Made by a program: the position numbers and the translations under genes. DNA of 64,000 nucleotides, taken from the NCBI GenBank assembly GCA_020086605.1, contig JACBWW010000002.1:23983405-24047404 (forward strand), given 5' to 3'. This DNA is from Lanius collurio (lineage: Eukaryota > Chordata > Aves > Passeriformes > Laniidae). The notes below the pieces were generated by a model. The model searched no databases and was not told the DNA's origin. It saw nothing but the letters and a program-made list of their open reading frames with translations. Position 1 is the first letter of the stretch. Every line of letters starts with the position of its first letter. Shown here piece after piece: positions 44,501-57,100 of the stretch.

Positions 44501-47500
44501 TTCCTGACTTACTGTGACTTAGCCAAAATCCTACTGGTTGGTTTTTTTCTATAAACCACAGAAACAATTGGTGAGCATAGGAGAAGCATAAGAAGCACTG
44601 GTTGGTGATTTCAGACTGATTCTAGACTTTTTCAAGCTCAGAATTCTCAACTCTAATTTCATCTCAGAACTTTCACAGCCCAGGCTCTGAGCTCCATCTG
44701 TGCTTAGCAACACCTGAATTCATACAGCTGTTCCCTCTCTGTAGGCTTCAGTGAAAATATTAGCTCTTAGCAGAGCTCAGACAGATCCCCCAAGGATCCC
44801 ACTCTAAACATCCCAATTTGAGTGCAACTCACTGAACAAAATCATTATGGGAAACAGTATTATTTTCTTCAGAGAGATGCATGCTCTTCAGACAGCCTCA
44901 GTCATGTTGTCATCATCAGGTTATTCAGCTCAGAGTGAGCTGTGTTAGAAACCTGAAGTTGACACCTCACATCTGTAGTCTTCCCTGCACATTTGGCCCT
45001 GCACACTTGTGCTGTCAAAGGCACATAAATGAGTGGTTCTTGAGAAAGCCATGCTGTTATTCTCCAAGTGCTTCCAAATTGTTTGGTCTCATTCATCATC
45101 TGGGTTCCTGGTGTACTCTAACAAGGTACTTCATTGGGATAGATAGTTCACTGCAAGAGTTTTCTGTAGAAAAAACACAAACACAAAGCAGGTAGTCTTC
45201 ACCTCGAGTTTCAGGCAACAGTGCCTGTAGCCAGAGAATGGTTTTTACTGACACAAATTCCCAGCAACTCAGAGGCAGAAGAACTCCAGATGGGGCACTG
45301 AGGTGAACTGGGTTGCTTTTCCTCTTTCTGGTGAGTCAGTGTTTAGCCTGCCAGCTGCACGTTGGGTGATGCTCAGCCAGCTGCTGAGATCAGCCACAGG
45401 AGCACTTGGTGCATGACAGCAGCTGCAGAAACAAACAGACTTTGATGACTTTGATGCTGCAGCTACAGAGGGTTTTCTGCTGGGTGAAAGGGGGAGTGGT
45501 TTAATGAGAGCATCCCTTTTATTCTGCAGAAAAGGTTTGTACCCACAGAGGTGAGATGGCTGTGGAAGCACAGTACAGTGTTCTGCACAGCCACAAGTAG
45601 GCTGTGGTGATCTCTGCACCGTGCTTGCTGCTACAGATACACAGTTCTTCAGGGATAATATAGCACATCATAATGTCCTTACTCCCTCAAAAAATTATAA
45701 ATGCTGGCGTAGAAAATTGAAGCTGGGAGAACCTACTAGGAATTTTAGGGAAGTTCTCTGTTATTCTTGAGTAAAGAAACAAAAACGCAAATTGAACATC
45801 CCCTTCACTGGAAATTTTTACACCAGTGACTTTCCTCAGCTAGCTCATTTCTGCCTCACAGCTTGCTCTCTGGCTTTAAACTGAGCCAGTGCAGAACCAG
45901 CTCCACTCCCTGAGTACAGCTAGCAATAGTTCCAGCTGTTTCTGCAGCAGTCTAAAATGGAATTAATCTTCCTTGAACTCCAAAGCATCCACCTAGTCTT
46001 CAGTCTTCATTTTTCTCTCTTTTTTTTAACTCAGAAACTGCCTTTAGGAAGTCATACCTGTATAAACAAGCCCCTCTTCTGCAAAATGGAATGGGTGCTC
46101 TCAGCAAACAACCCTGCATTTCACCCAGCAGGAAACCCTCTGTAGCTGCAGTACTAAAGTTATCAAAGTCCGTTTGTTTCTGCAGCTGCTGTCATGCACC
46201 AAGTGCTCCTGTGGCTGATCTCAGCAGCTGGCTGAGCATCACCCAAATCCGTGCAGCCAGCAGGGTAAACACTGACTCACCAGAAAGACAAAAAGCAAAC
46301 CAGCTCACCTCAGTGCCCTGGTGTTCTTCTGCCTCTGAGTTGCTGGGAATTGGTGTCAGTAAAACTGGCTACAGCCACTGCTGCCTGAAACTCAAGGTGA
46401 AGACTCCCTGCTTTATGCTTGTGTTTTTTCTACAGAACACACTTCTGGCAGACTGAAACCCTTTTTGTTCCTAGAGAGCTCACTCATTAGGGTATACCAG
46501 GAATCCAGGCAGTAAATGAATGGATTGGTGACTGCCCAGGCCACAGCTCTGGGGAAACAATTCGCATTTCCAGATGTCTTATAAATTCTCTGAAGGTGTG
46601 ATCACACATAGCTGCATTCCCAACTCAGTTCATCTTCTACAGGAGACTTGCAAGCATTTATAAGAGAGCATCTACAGCACATTCTGACTCTGCTAGTCAG
46701 AAGAAATCAAGCTGATGCATTATGCATGTACCTTGTTGTGGGAGATGCCAGCTGAACACCTGAATCCAGTGGCTGCTTCCACAGCCACCCTGATTTCTTC
46801 CACGATTACTGCGCCCATGGTCAGCTGCAGGTCAGGACAATCAGGGTTATCAAAAGACAGAGATGCCAGCCACTCGTCCAAACCACGTTGCCGCAGCTCC
46901 TCTAGAAAAGGGACAAAAAGGGGATCACAAGGGGACGTGATGTTGCGCTTCTTGCTGAGCCCAGCAAAGAGACCCTCAGCATCAGCCAGTCCCAGCCAGC
47001 AGCCACAGGCTTCTCTAAAGCGCATTCCAGCCACACGGAGGAGGAGCAGGCACCTTAAAAGCCATTCAATGCCGAAGACACAGACCCCATTTACCACGCA
47101 GTTGATTCAGGGGAGACAAAGCAGGCGGAGCGGACCCTTCCCGGGGGGCGGGGGTCAGTGCGTACCCTTCCGGCCGGGCTCGGCTCGGTGCGTGCCCTTC
47201 CCGCCGGGCTCGGGGCCGGCCTCCGCGGGCAGTCCCTGCACGAAGGTGCTGGGCAGCAGCGCGGCCGGCAGGGGGCGGCCGCGCAGGTCGCGCAGCCGGT
47301 GGCGCGCACTGCCCGTCAGGTCCAGGTACGCCTCGTCGATGCTCGCGCGCTCGATGGCGGCGAAGCGCGACAGCACCTGCATCACCTCCGCGCTGGCCTC
47401 CCGGTACCTGCTGGGCGGCGGGCACGGGCTCAGCCGCCGCCCCGAGACAAGGGGAGGGCCCGCGCTGCCGCCGCCACCCCCGGCCCCCGCTCTCACCGTG

Positions 47501-47866
47501 TGAGGTCTGCCTTGCCCCGCGCCTGCGGCACTCGGGCCAGCGCCAGCTCGGGGCACAGCGCCCGCGCCTCCGACGCCCACATCCCGCGGGACACGCCGAA
47601 GGCGCGCGCCTCGTAGCTCACAGCGATGATCCTGCCAAGACATGAAGGTGAAGTGCAGGGCGGGCCCGACTCCGCGGGGAGCGGGGTGGGACGAGGAGCC
47701 GGGATCGCCAAGCCGGCTCGCCTACCTACCCGCCGCCCTGCCACTCGGTGTACTGCACCACGGCGCAGGGGCGGCCGCGCAGCTGCGGGTCGAGGCGCTG
47801 CTCCACCTGCATGAAGAAGCAGTCCATGTCTACCAGGGCCACCACGCGCTCTCGGCCCCGCGACAT
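38520..47866 (-). CDS. POLH: DNA polymerase eta
   Basis: Y-family polymerase that copies past UV cyclobutane dimers in the nucleus. Ten coding exons on the minus strand: 47730-47866, 47497-47631, 47166-47407, 46732-46901, 43413-43516, 42425-42544, 41687-41810, 40976-41041, 40159-40322, 38520-39375. Phases agree throughout, giving 705 aa (human 713). Catalytic carboxylates: D13 in VALVDMDCFF and D115/E116 in SIDEAYLDL. Thumb: LACGLNKPNRQT, LGGKLG. Little finger: GCSKNFPGKTAL, RVARQLMVVIRQQGD. The long last exon holds AIESFFQKAAERQ, a UBZ3 zinc finger (CEKCG...HMDYH, near residue 619) and the C-terminal PIP box TLDFFFKPL. Exon 3 ends inside a 30-bp tandem repeat. Head-to-head with XPO5. Confidence 0.95.
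39735..39766. repeat. GGAA microsatellite in a POLH intron
   Basis: About seven uninterrupted GGAA units. GGAA arrays are ETS-like binding motifs, but no function is shown here. Confidence 0.9.
45150..45560 (-). repeat. Inverted repeat arm 1 in POLH intron 4
   Basis: The reverse complement of this stretch matches 46050-46445 over roughly 390 bases. Shared blocks include CTGCTGTCATGCACCAAGTG, GCTGATCTCAGCAGCTGGCT and TTCTTCTGCCTCTGAGTTGC. The two arms lie in one intron and could fold back in the POLH pre-mRNA. The repeat family is not recognised. Confidence 0.85.
46050..46445 (+). repeat. Inverted repeat arm 2 in POLH intron 4
   Basis: Reverse-complementary partner of arm 1, with a spacer of about 490 bases. 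It ends about 290 bases downstream, in the POLH direction, of exon 4. Confidence 0.85.
47130..47219. repeat. 30-bp tandem repeat across the POLH exon 3 splice donor
   Basis: Three units of about 30 bp: 47130-47159 (most diverged), 47160-47189 and 47190-47219. Each contains a GCG(G/T)(A/G)CCCTTCC core. On the minus strand this core is the splice-donor neighbourhood (AAGG|GTACGC in the middle unit). Confidence 0.75.
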
Positions 47867-48177
47867 CCCGCCGCTGCCACTGGCTACCGCCCGAGTGAAT
47901 GATTGAATAACCGCCCGCTCGGTGGGGCGGAGAGCCCCGCCTTTCCCCGCCGCTTTGCGGCACCCGTCGTTTCCGCGTGGGGCACGCCGGGAGTTGTAGT
48001 TCTCCGGGGTGTGGTGGGGCATGCGCGTGTCCCCGCCGCGACGGTGCGCGGCGCCCGCGTTCTCCCCGTGTCCTCGTCCCCCCCCTCCCCTCCAAGGCGC
48101 ATGCGCGGAGCTGCGTCCCGGCCGCCCCGCTCGTCCCGCCCGTGGGTGGCCGGTGGCGCGCGCCCGCCGCCGCCGCC
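47867..48177. promoter_or_regulatory. Bidirectional CpG promoter of POLH and XPO5
   Basis: Only 311 bases separate the POLH start codon (minus, 47866) from the XPO5 start codon (plus, 48178). The interval is CpG-rich and contains a ZNF143/SBS2-like site at 47981-48002. Co-regulation of the two genes is inferred. Confidence 0.85.
47981..48002 (-). promoter_or_regulatory. ZNF143/SBS2-like element in the POLH/XPO5 promoter
   Basis: Minus-strand reading ACTACAACTCCCGGCGTGCC closely follows the SBS2 consensus. It lies near the middle of the shared promoter. Confidence 0.65.
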
Positions 48178-51100
48178 ATGTCCGCCGAGCAGGTGAGCGG
48201 CCTCTGCGAGCAGCTGGTGAAGGCGGTGACCGTCATCATGGACCCTGCGTCCACACAGCGGTACCGCCTGGAGGCCCTCAAGGTACTGCCCGGCCGGGGA
48301 AGAACGGAGAGAGGGACCGAGGGAGGGAGGGTGCCGTGCCCCGGCCACGCGGCGCCCCGTCCGCATGGCCCCGGGGGCGGCGAGAGCCCGGTGGGCCGGT
48401 CCCGGGCGTCCCCTGAGGTGCTGGGAGCCGTCAGCAGGCGGGGGGGTTCGGGCGGCCGCGTGTCCCCCGGCGTGCTTCGCCAGGGATGGGGCTGCCACCT
48501 CCCGCCCCAGTGTGTAACTGCGTGTGCGTGTCCCGGCCCTCCCTCCCCTAGTTCTGCGAGGAGTTCAAGGAGAAGTGCCCCATCTGCGTGCCCTGCGGGC
48601 TGAAGCTGGCGGAGAAGACGCAGACGGCCATCGTCCGACACTTCGGCCTGCAGATCCTGGAGCATGTGGTCAAGTAAGGCAACCCGTCCCGAGCCGGGGA
48701 AGGGTCCCGGCCTCCCGCCACCCAGCGTTGGCGTGGGATCTGCTTCCCTCCCCAGGGAGGCACTTTTAGGACGCAGGGAGTTTGTTCTGCAGCAGAGGGC
48801 AGTTGCAGTCCTGCTCTGGATTTTTTTCATCCTCTGTAAATAGAAGGAGAGAAGAGAATGGCTTTCAGGCAGGTTGGGAAGGTGAATTCACTGAGCTCTA
48901 AGACACGTTAACATCACAAGATGAAAATAAGAGCACTGGGTTACCAGTAGGTCTTTGCAGTGTTCTGTTGATGGCCCCCTGTTAACAAAGAGGCTTTGTA
49001 TTAGTTCAGTTCTGAGATTCCTTTCTCTGCCACCTCTACAGACCTGATGCTTTGTGCCTTTGCTGCTACTTCTGGTGTCTGTTGACCTCGGTGGGGCACA
49101 CCCATTTGCCAGCGAGAGTTTTAACTCAAGCCTTTTTTTTTCAGGGATTGGGTGCTGGCAGAGGCAGGGAAGTGTAGTGTCTCTCGGTAGAGAAGTGATG
49201 GTTCCTTAAGAATCAAGTCAGAGATCTTTACAAACGTTTTGACTTGGTGTCCTTTTTGTTTGATTGTTTGTTTGTTTGTTTAACAGATACCGCTGGAACA
49301 ATATGCCTCGCCTAGAAAAAGTTTACCTAAAGAACAATGTTATGGGCCTCATATCCAGTGTAAGTACCTTCTGCGCCAGGCTGTTCTCTGAAATGTGAGA
49401 GCAAAAGGAAGAAATACTCCAGTTAATTAGCACAGAGGATCTGAATTCAGTTTTGCATTTCATTGCTTTTTCACTTTGCGTATCTGGTTGTTTCAGTGCT
49501 TTTCTCTGTCTTGTCAGGTGAATAGCCATGTTACCTCACATGGCAGGAAGTTGTGAGGCTTGTATAACATAAGGTACTTTTTCTTGTCTTAGGAGGCAAT
49601 TCAGTAACAATGGATGTTCTTATCCTTTACAAAAATACCAAAGTCATTATCTTAGTTGTGTTTTCTCTGTTGTTGTGATTGCTCTCGTGACCAAGTGACC
49701 TTCTTTTGAGGACAATCCTTCTGGTTCCCAGAGTTTGTTTAGCTATGGATGCTTGGGAGCGTAGGAGTGTCATCTAAGGTAGCTGCAATGAAGAGCTGCC
49801 CGATGTTGTGTTTTGTTTTGGTTTTAGTTTCTGTGGTTTAGAATGTTTGCAAACACTGTGTTTCCCAGGTCAGTTATAAATGCCTGATGCTTGCTGTTTT
49901 GTGTAACTCTGTCCTCTTTCTGTTACAGGGAACTCAAAGTATCCTGGAGGAGGAAAGCCACATTAAGGATGTGCTGTCTCGCATTGTGGTAGAGATGATC
50001 AAGCGTGAGTGGCCTCAGCACTGGCCTGACATGCTGAAGGAGCTGGATACCCTCTCCAAGCAAGGGGTATGAAACACAACTATCTGTTCTCTTTTTCTTG
50101 CTCTTAGTATGGGGTTCAGTCAGTCTTCCATCATCCCAAGGAAAATCTAACTCCCTTATGGTCAGGTGAGACAGGCTGATGATGCTCTCAAAAATCCCTG
50201 TAAGATTCAGGTATTCTGAGATGACTTTATCAGAGAGAGAGGGCCATCCTCCTGTCTTATTTTCCCAACATGTGACCTGTGTCTTCATGCATGGTTGCAT
50301 TCTCTCCACGTTTTTGAGCTAGTCTCTAGAGATTTTAATGTTTGGACTGTGCTGATGGAGTGTATTTCGCTTTGGGACATCAGGAAACTCAGACAGAACT
50401 GGTGATGTTCATCCTCCTACGTTTGGCAGAGGATGTGGTGACTTTTCAAACTCTACCTACCCAGCGGCGACGAGATATCCAGCAAACCCTCACCCAGAAC
50501 ATGGAAAAGATCTTCAGCTTCCTACTGACTGCCCTGCAGCAGAACGTCAGCAAGTACAGACGCATGGTGAGAGTCTCCTTCCCTTGGGTTTAGTCTGTGC
50601 TGGAGGCATTTAGTAATTGGGATGCAGCTCCCAAATTGTTGGGGAAGCAAGTGCAGAACCTGAAATCTGTTGCTGCCGCTCTGAGGTAGGGATCTGCTGT
50701 GACCTGGGAACCTGGTGCTGATCAGAGAGACTGAATGCACAAGGCTGACAGTGTTAGTGTTGATACTTTGATTTTGCTAGTGTAAATGGCTTGAGTGGAT
50801 GTTTGCTTCATCCATACTGTTGGAATGCCTGCTGGCACGCGGGGTGTACATCTTAGCAAAATGTAGGTGTGGTTGTGGCAGAAACAGGTAATTCGGGGTG
50901 GTTTATGTAGCACACAGTGGTTAAGAGATGCCATCCAGCAGTAGTGTCGGCTCTCTCATGCTGCAGAGCTACATTTGAGGTGATGCACCAAAATGCATGG
51001 GTTTCTGATGTCTCAACATGTGCTGGGCCTCTGGTCCTTTTCTCCAAGAGCTCAAGTCAGAAAGCCTGTTTTTTGTCAAGTTGTAGTGAAGAATGCACTT

Positions 51101-54100
51101 CTTTTTTTGTGTAATGAGACTTTTTTCCTGAATTCTGTCTTAGAATCAGAGATGTGCAGGTTAGTCACAATGGATGGTGAAGGGGAGTCTCTACCCCAGT
51201 CTGTTCCTGTGAAAAGGAAGTGGATTTGAGAGTGAAGCACAGTCAAGAAACAAAACTATAACAAATTGTTTAGTTATATCTCATACTCTTTTTTTTTTCC
51301 ATGAATTAAAATCAAGTTGTACTAAATGTGAAACTGAGAAGGAATGAAAAACCCTTTCCTGCCTGACTTCTAAACGCTTTCCTGATGCATTGTCAGACTG
51401 AACAACTCCCTTCTGTAGAGCAACCAGTTGTCTGCAGCTCACGGTGGAGGGAGGGTGACCCTGCTGTGTTTTGTAGTCTGGTTGAAATGCGTTTCCAGAT
51501 AGGGTTTGCATTGCAATGCTTGAGGCTCTGAAGTGTGGCTGCTTCTGCTAATGGTGGAATCTTTCTGATTGGCAAGGTTGGAGCACCCCAGGAACAAGAA
51601 GTCCTCACCACTCCACAGGTTAGCAGATCTTCGGGATATTTGTGAACAGGGTCAGTTCTGAGGGTTGGGTGTTTACCTGTCTGCACACAGACTGGGGGAG
51701 ATGATGAACAGGTCCTCAAGACCATAATTATGTGCTGTGCTTCTCAGTATGATGGATTAATAGACAAACATGTTTATAAGGTTATATATGAAGTGTTTGG
51801 GACAAAGGCTGATTAACTTAAAATCACTGTAATGAATAGCCCAAACCAATACCTTGCAGTGGAAAGAAATGCTTGTGGTGTCTTTGCATCTGAAAAACAA
51901 GTCAAACCCAAGTGTCTGAGGGACTTGTTTGCATTAGGCAAAAAAGATGGTACACACAGTGCATTGTTGCTGTTAAGTGTCCTAGGCTTGGGAGCCAGTT
52001 GTTGCTCCAGCTCTCTGCAGCTATCTTTCTGACCATGAACAAATCCTCCTTGCAGACCTGAATCTTAAAAGCCACCAGCATCTTTACAAAATCTGGCTTT
52101 TGGGTGTAAGCTGCTCTTAAAAGGTCAAAAGTTTCTTCCCTGGAAGCCTTCAGGAAGTACCAAAATGCCTCTTTCTTGTCCCCTGTGTCTCCCTGGTGCC
52201 TGCTGACTGGAGTGTTACCTTTTGGATGAGAAGGGAATTGTGGCTTAACTTGCAATTTAGAGTCCTGGTTTCTTACCTGTTTGGGGGTGCAGAGGTGACT
52301 TTGTTGGCTGCAGCAATGTCCTGAGTAGGAGACTGTGATGCAGCCTCTTTTTTGGCTGCATCCTTGAGGAGAAGCTTGTGCAGCAGTGGCTGGGTGGAAG
52401 TGTGTGCTGTAGCTGTTTGCTTACCTTCTTTTGTTTTCTTTTTCAGAAGACAGATTTGGCTCAGGAGCCAAAGGTGAGTGGAGCTATGTGGGAGTTAGCT
52501 CTTTGGTACTTCTTAGGAGGAAGGTTACTTAGAATTAGGCTTTTCCCAGGCTTTTGATTCTATTGCCTGCAGTTTCATACAGATGGATTTGTTCACTTGT
52601 AACACAAATCCCTTGAGAAGAGAGAAGTGAGGAGTGGCAGCAGAAAGGTCCAAGTCTCTCACTTTGTCAGGGGGTTCTTGGTACTGTTATTCCAGGGAGT
52701 GGCTGGCTTTAGATGGGAATTGGTGTTTTTCTCTGGCTCTGACCTCATGCGTCCTCTCTGCTCACAGGCCCAGGCAAACTGTCGTGTGGGAATAGCAGCA
52801 CTCAACACTTTGGCTGGCTACATTGACTGGGTAGCCCTAAGCCATATCACAGCAGACAACTGCAAGCTCTTAGAGATGTTGTGTCTGCTCCTAAATGAGC
52901 CTGAACTCCAAGTTGGAGCAGCAGAGTGTCTCCTGATTGCTGTCAGCAGGAAAGTGAGTTCTTCCTCCCCAGCTCTTCTGGCTCCCCTTTATTTTTCTAC
53001 TATTGTATATAATTCTTCAGATTGAGCAATGCTATCTTTGCCTTTTTTTCTAAGAATCAAAATTCAAATTTGGCTGATTCTTTTACTCATATTTGGTGTA
53101 AATACCATGCCAGCACAATACATAGAGTAGCTGCTGGAACCCTCCAAATTCTGTGCTTGCATCTCCTTGCAATTCGAACTTGGAGGTCCCCACTGACTTT
53201 CCCCCCACCCCCACTTCCTACAACTGTGAAGTGGAAGATAGTGTCATCAGCTGTGTCACCTGGCAGCTCAGAGAAATGACAGCAGGATCTAAATAGGTGA
53301 TTTGACCCATTCATTCACAAGCAGCTGAGTGTCAAGGCTATTTATCAGCTGCCTGTAAGTAACTAGCCAGTCTTCTGTAAATAAGAGATAATGTCTCAGG
53401 GTCAGTTTTGCTGTTTAAAGTTCTTGTGGTGGGATTGCTTGAAGAAAATTTTTTTAGATACCTTGGAATTTTTGGAAAGTTCATATTTAAATCATATATA
53501 AGCCCCCTTCCCAGATGGAAAGAAAATTATGACTCTACTAATTTTGCTTGCAGATGGAAATAAATATTTATGTAGATAAGAATAAATAGTTATGTTCTAA
53601 CTGAGGCATGTGGTGTGTTTTGTGCATAGGGTAAGCTGGAGGATCGGAAACCTCTGATGGTCTTGTTTGGAGACGTTCCCATGCACTGCATCCTCTCTGC
53701 TGCCCAGTGAGTACCATGGTGCTGCTGTGATTTCACACAAAACTGCTTACAAATGGCTTTGTAGGTGGAGAAGATACTGTTGCTTAACCAAAGGAAGCAG
53801 GAACTGGATAGGAGAGAACAAAACCACCATTTCTTTTGCAAAACCTGGAAAACCAGGGGTTTTTTTCAAAACCCATAATTGAAGGACGAAGAGGTGTAAA
53901 TATCACAGCTTCCCTGGCTTTCTGTTTTAGCCTGAAACTGATCAGGAGCAAGGACTCTTCCAGAGAGGCAATTTCAGAGGTTTTAGATGCCAATAAAGCA
54001 GTACTTCTTGATAATAGCAAAGAAAATCCCACTGCGATAAAATCAAATGGCTCTAGTCCTCTTTATCTACGTGATAGACAGCAGTGTGCCTGTCACCTAC

Positions 54101-57100
54101 AGCATGAGTAACTGTGATCCTGTTTTTCCCCCCTTCCCTCATTCCCAGGACAGCAGATGGAGAAGGCCTGGTGGAGAAGCACTATGTTTTCTTGAAGAGA
54201 CTTTGCCAAGTTTTGTGCGCATTGGGCAGCCAGCTATGTGCGTTGCTAGTAAGTCTTTACTGATACCAACAGCAACCCTGGCAAGGCTAGTTTTTAGAGC
54301 TGGGGCTTGAGGCAACCCTGATCTAAGGTAGGACCAGGGTTCTCTCTGCACATTTGGCAGCTGTAGGGTTCTCTCCATGCATATCAAAAAGGCAGTAATG
54401 GCTCTGCTTTTAAATGGGATGACTGTATCCTGCTGAGTCATAGGAATGTAGACTGGAGGGACCCTCACTGATGCCAGGGCTTTGCTGTCATCAAGAACCA
54501 TTTCCTATAACCTCTGTAAAATGCTAAGCTTCACTGAAAATTGGTCAGGTTTTTAGCTGACTACTGCGACAGAAAATCTAGTCCAGGAAGTTTTACTCTT
54601 CTATTGGAAGCCTTTTAAATTTCCCAATAAAAATAATTCAGAGAGTATACCTGTCTGTTCTTCTCTCTCAAGCTCAAGGAAGAAACGGGTTTTGTTCCTA
54701 CTGTTCATCTTTGTAATGTTTTGTGTCAATGTTGAGATGAAGATGCAAACTCGTACTGTTCATGCCGTGCTGGTGCTGAATTCCCACTCCCTCCCTTCAG
54801 CTCAGTGCTTCTACAATAGAGAGGGCAGGCTTGTTTAGAGATGCTGTTGATGGGGAGATTGAAGCAACTAGCCTGTAAGAGTGGTAGAGCAAGGTCTCAT
54901 AGGGAGGGGAAGAAAAAAAACAAAACCAACCTTTCAGAATTCACCCCTAAAAACAATGGACAGCAAACAGAGTGCATTACTACTTTCAGTGACTCCGCTT
55001 GCTGTTAGGCAATAGGAGCTGTTAATCCATAATGAAGTAATGAGATGGAGCTCACTTATTCAGATTCACTTGGGAGAATTAGCACCGAGCTGTACAATTT
55101 CGAGGATCTGGAGGGTAACAGGTCATGTTATAGTTTGTGAGAAGCAGCAAAACCTTGAATTTATGGCTCCAGGCAAAACTTACTTTCCTAACAAGCTTCC
55201 AAGAAAGTTACTGGTCGTGAATATCCATATGTTAAATACAGGAAACATTTGGAGAAATCGAGTGAAATTATATGGGTGTATTTTCTTGTGAAATTCTTCA
55301 CTTTGAATTGCACTACTTTGGTACAGCTGGGTGGGTTTGACTCAATAGGAGTAAAATTGTGATTCACAGCAGCAGCAGTGGTTGTGAATTTGGTTTTAAT
55401 GGAACTCCACTATCTGAGAAGTCACCCTTTACTCTTGAATGGGAGTGGTGGTGTCTTCAGCACTACCAGGCTGGTCAGCAGAACTTGATGCTCCTTGGGC
55501 TATACTGGATTCAGAAAAAAATCAGTTGTTCAGTGTTTCTGTCTCTGCTCCTTTACAGTCTATGGCCTTGGATGTAGTGCTCCTGCTTTACCCTGAAACA
55601 TACCATTTGTGAGCCCAGCCTGCCATAAAGTTAGTATTTTGTCTGAAATACTTCATGTTCCTCATAGGGCTCAGATTGTGATGTGGAAACGCCGGCCAAC
55701 TTTGGAAAATACCTTGAGTCATTTTTAGCCTTCACAACTCATCCCAGCCAGGTATGTAAAGGGCTGAAAGTCTCACGTGTACATTCACATGTGTGAATGT
55801 ATAATTGAGCTAGCCAGCAGAGGACTGCAGAACTTCAGCTGCTAAATATTACTCTCTAGGCTCTCCATTTCAGCTGAAGGCCTGGAAGGCAGAGTGTTTT
55901 CTACTCCATTACCACTCCATCAAGAGCAGTTCCTGACACAGACATACTGAGTAGAAAATGCAGAATTTGCAGTCAGCCTAGTATTAGAGATTTTTGATTT
56001 TCTGGAAATTTGGGGAGTGCCTTCAAGGTGCCATGGCCTTAATGTTAAAGTCAGTATAATTTGCTGTTGCTTTCTAATAGCAACACTTAATGTTAGCAGT
56101 GGTAATTCCAGCACTGAAACCCTCCTCTGCTCCTCTCTTTTCTCTCTTCTCCCCGCAGTTTCTGCGCTCTTCCACCCAGATCACATGGGGAGCCCTCTTT
56201 CGGCATGAAGTTCTGTCTCATGACCCTTTGTTGCTGGCTGTCGTTCCCAAGTACCTCCGTGCATCTATGACCAATCTAGTAAAGGTATGTGGGAGTCACA
56301 ACTTGTTGGGTGTGAGAAGGTGTCTGGGTGGATGTGGCCTGTGGGTCATGGGGGAGAAACTACATTTTTGTTGTGTCGTGGCCAGGCAAGATCTCCAGGC
56401 TGCTGAGCACACAGTTGTATCTCAGTTTTATTGTCTGCTCCTTGCCTCAGCCTTCATGTCCCTGAAGCTGGTGTTAGCTGTGATGGATGACTTCTATTCC
56501 TTCCTGACCTTTTCCACTTTGTCTACAGGTGGGCTTTCCTTCAAAAGCAGACAGCCCCAGTTGTGAATACTCCCGCTTTGATTTTGACAGTGATGAGGAC
56601 TTCAATGCCTTCTTCAACTGTAAGTCCCCATGACCCTTTGAGCATTCTGTTGTCTGTGCCTGTGTTCCTACTTTCAGTCACTGGCCAAACTTGGCAGCTT
56701 CTATTTGTGTCTCAAGTTTTTCTGCCTGGATCTTGGAGTAAATTAAGTTAGGATTTTGCTGTGGCAGCTCATGTGTTTAATTTTACTGTTTGCTTTTGTC
56801 TTGCTTGCTAGTCAGGTAGGTGGCCTAATAGCATTCTGGTGTCAAAGAAAATGTGTCTTTTGGTCACCTAGAGGAGGAAATCAGGCAGCCTGAAGTCATG
56901 TTCAGGTTAGGAGAGGAAGGCAGCTTACAAAAGACTTTGGATGTCATTCCAGAAAGAAAATCTGTATTGGCCCTGGTAAGAAGCTTCTGGTTTAGTACCA
57001 ATAGCTAGAGTTGAGAACGAAAATAGCCAAATTTAATCATGATCTTAAACCAGCACTGGATATTAATGATTTTACTTTAATTCTGTATTTTTCTTCCCAA

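Noticed and set aside
45269..46456. Two similar open frames (on opposite strands) that look like a small paralogous protein pair
   Set aside because: Their similarity is explained by the intronic inverted repeat. No start context or conservation supports a protein.
47493..48830. 445-codon minus-strand open frame across POLH exon 2, the shared promoter and XPO5 exons 1-2
   Set aside because: Compositional open frame in GC-rich DNA. It includes POLH exon 2 in the right frame only at one end; the rest is promoter and antisense XPO5.
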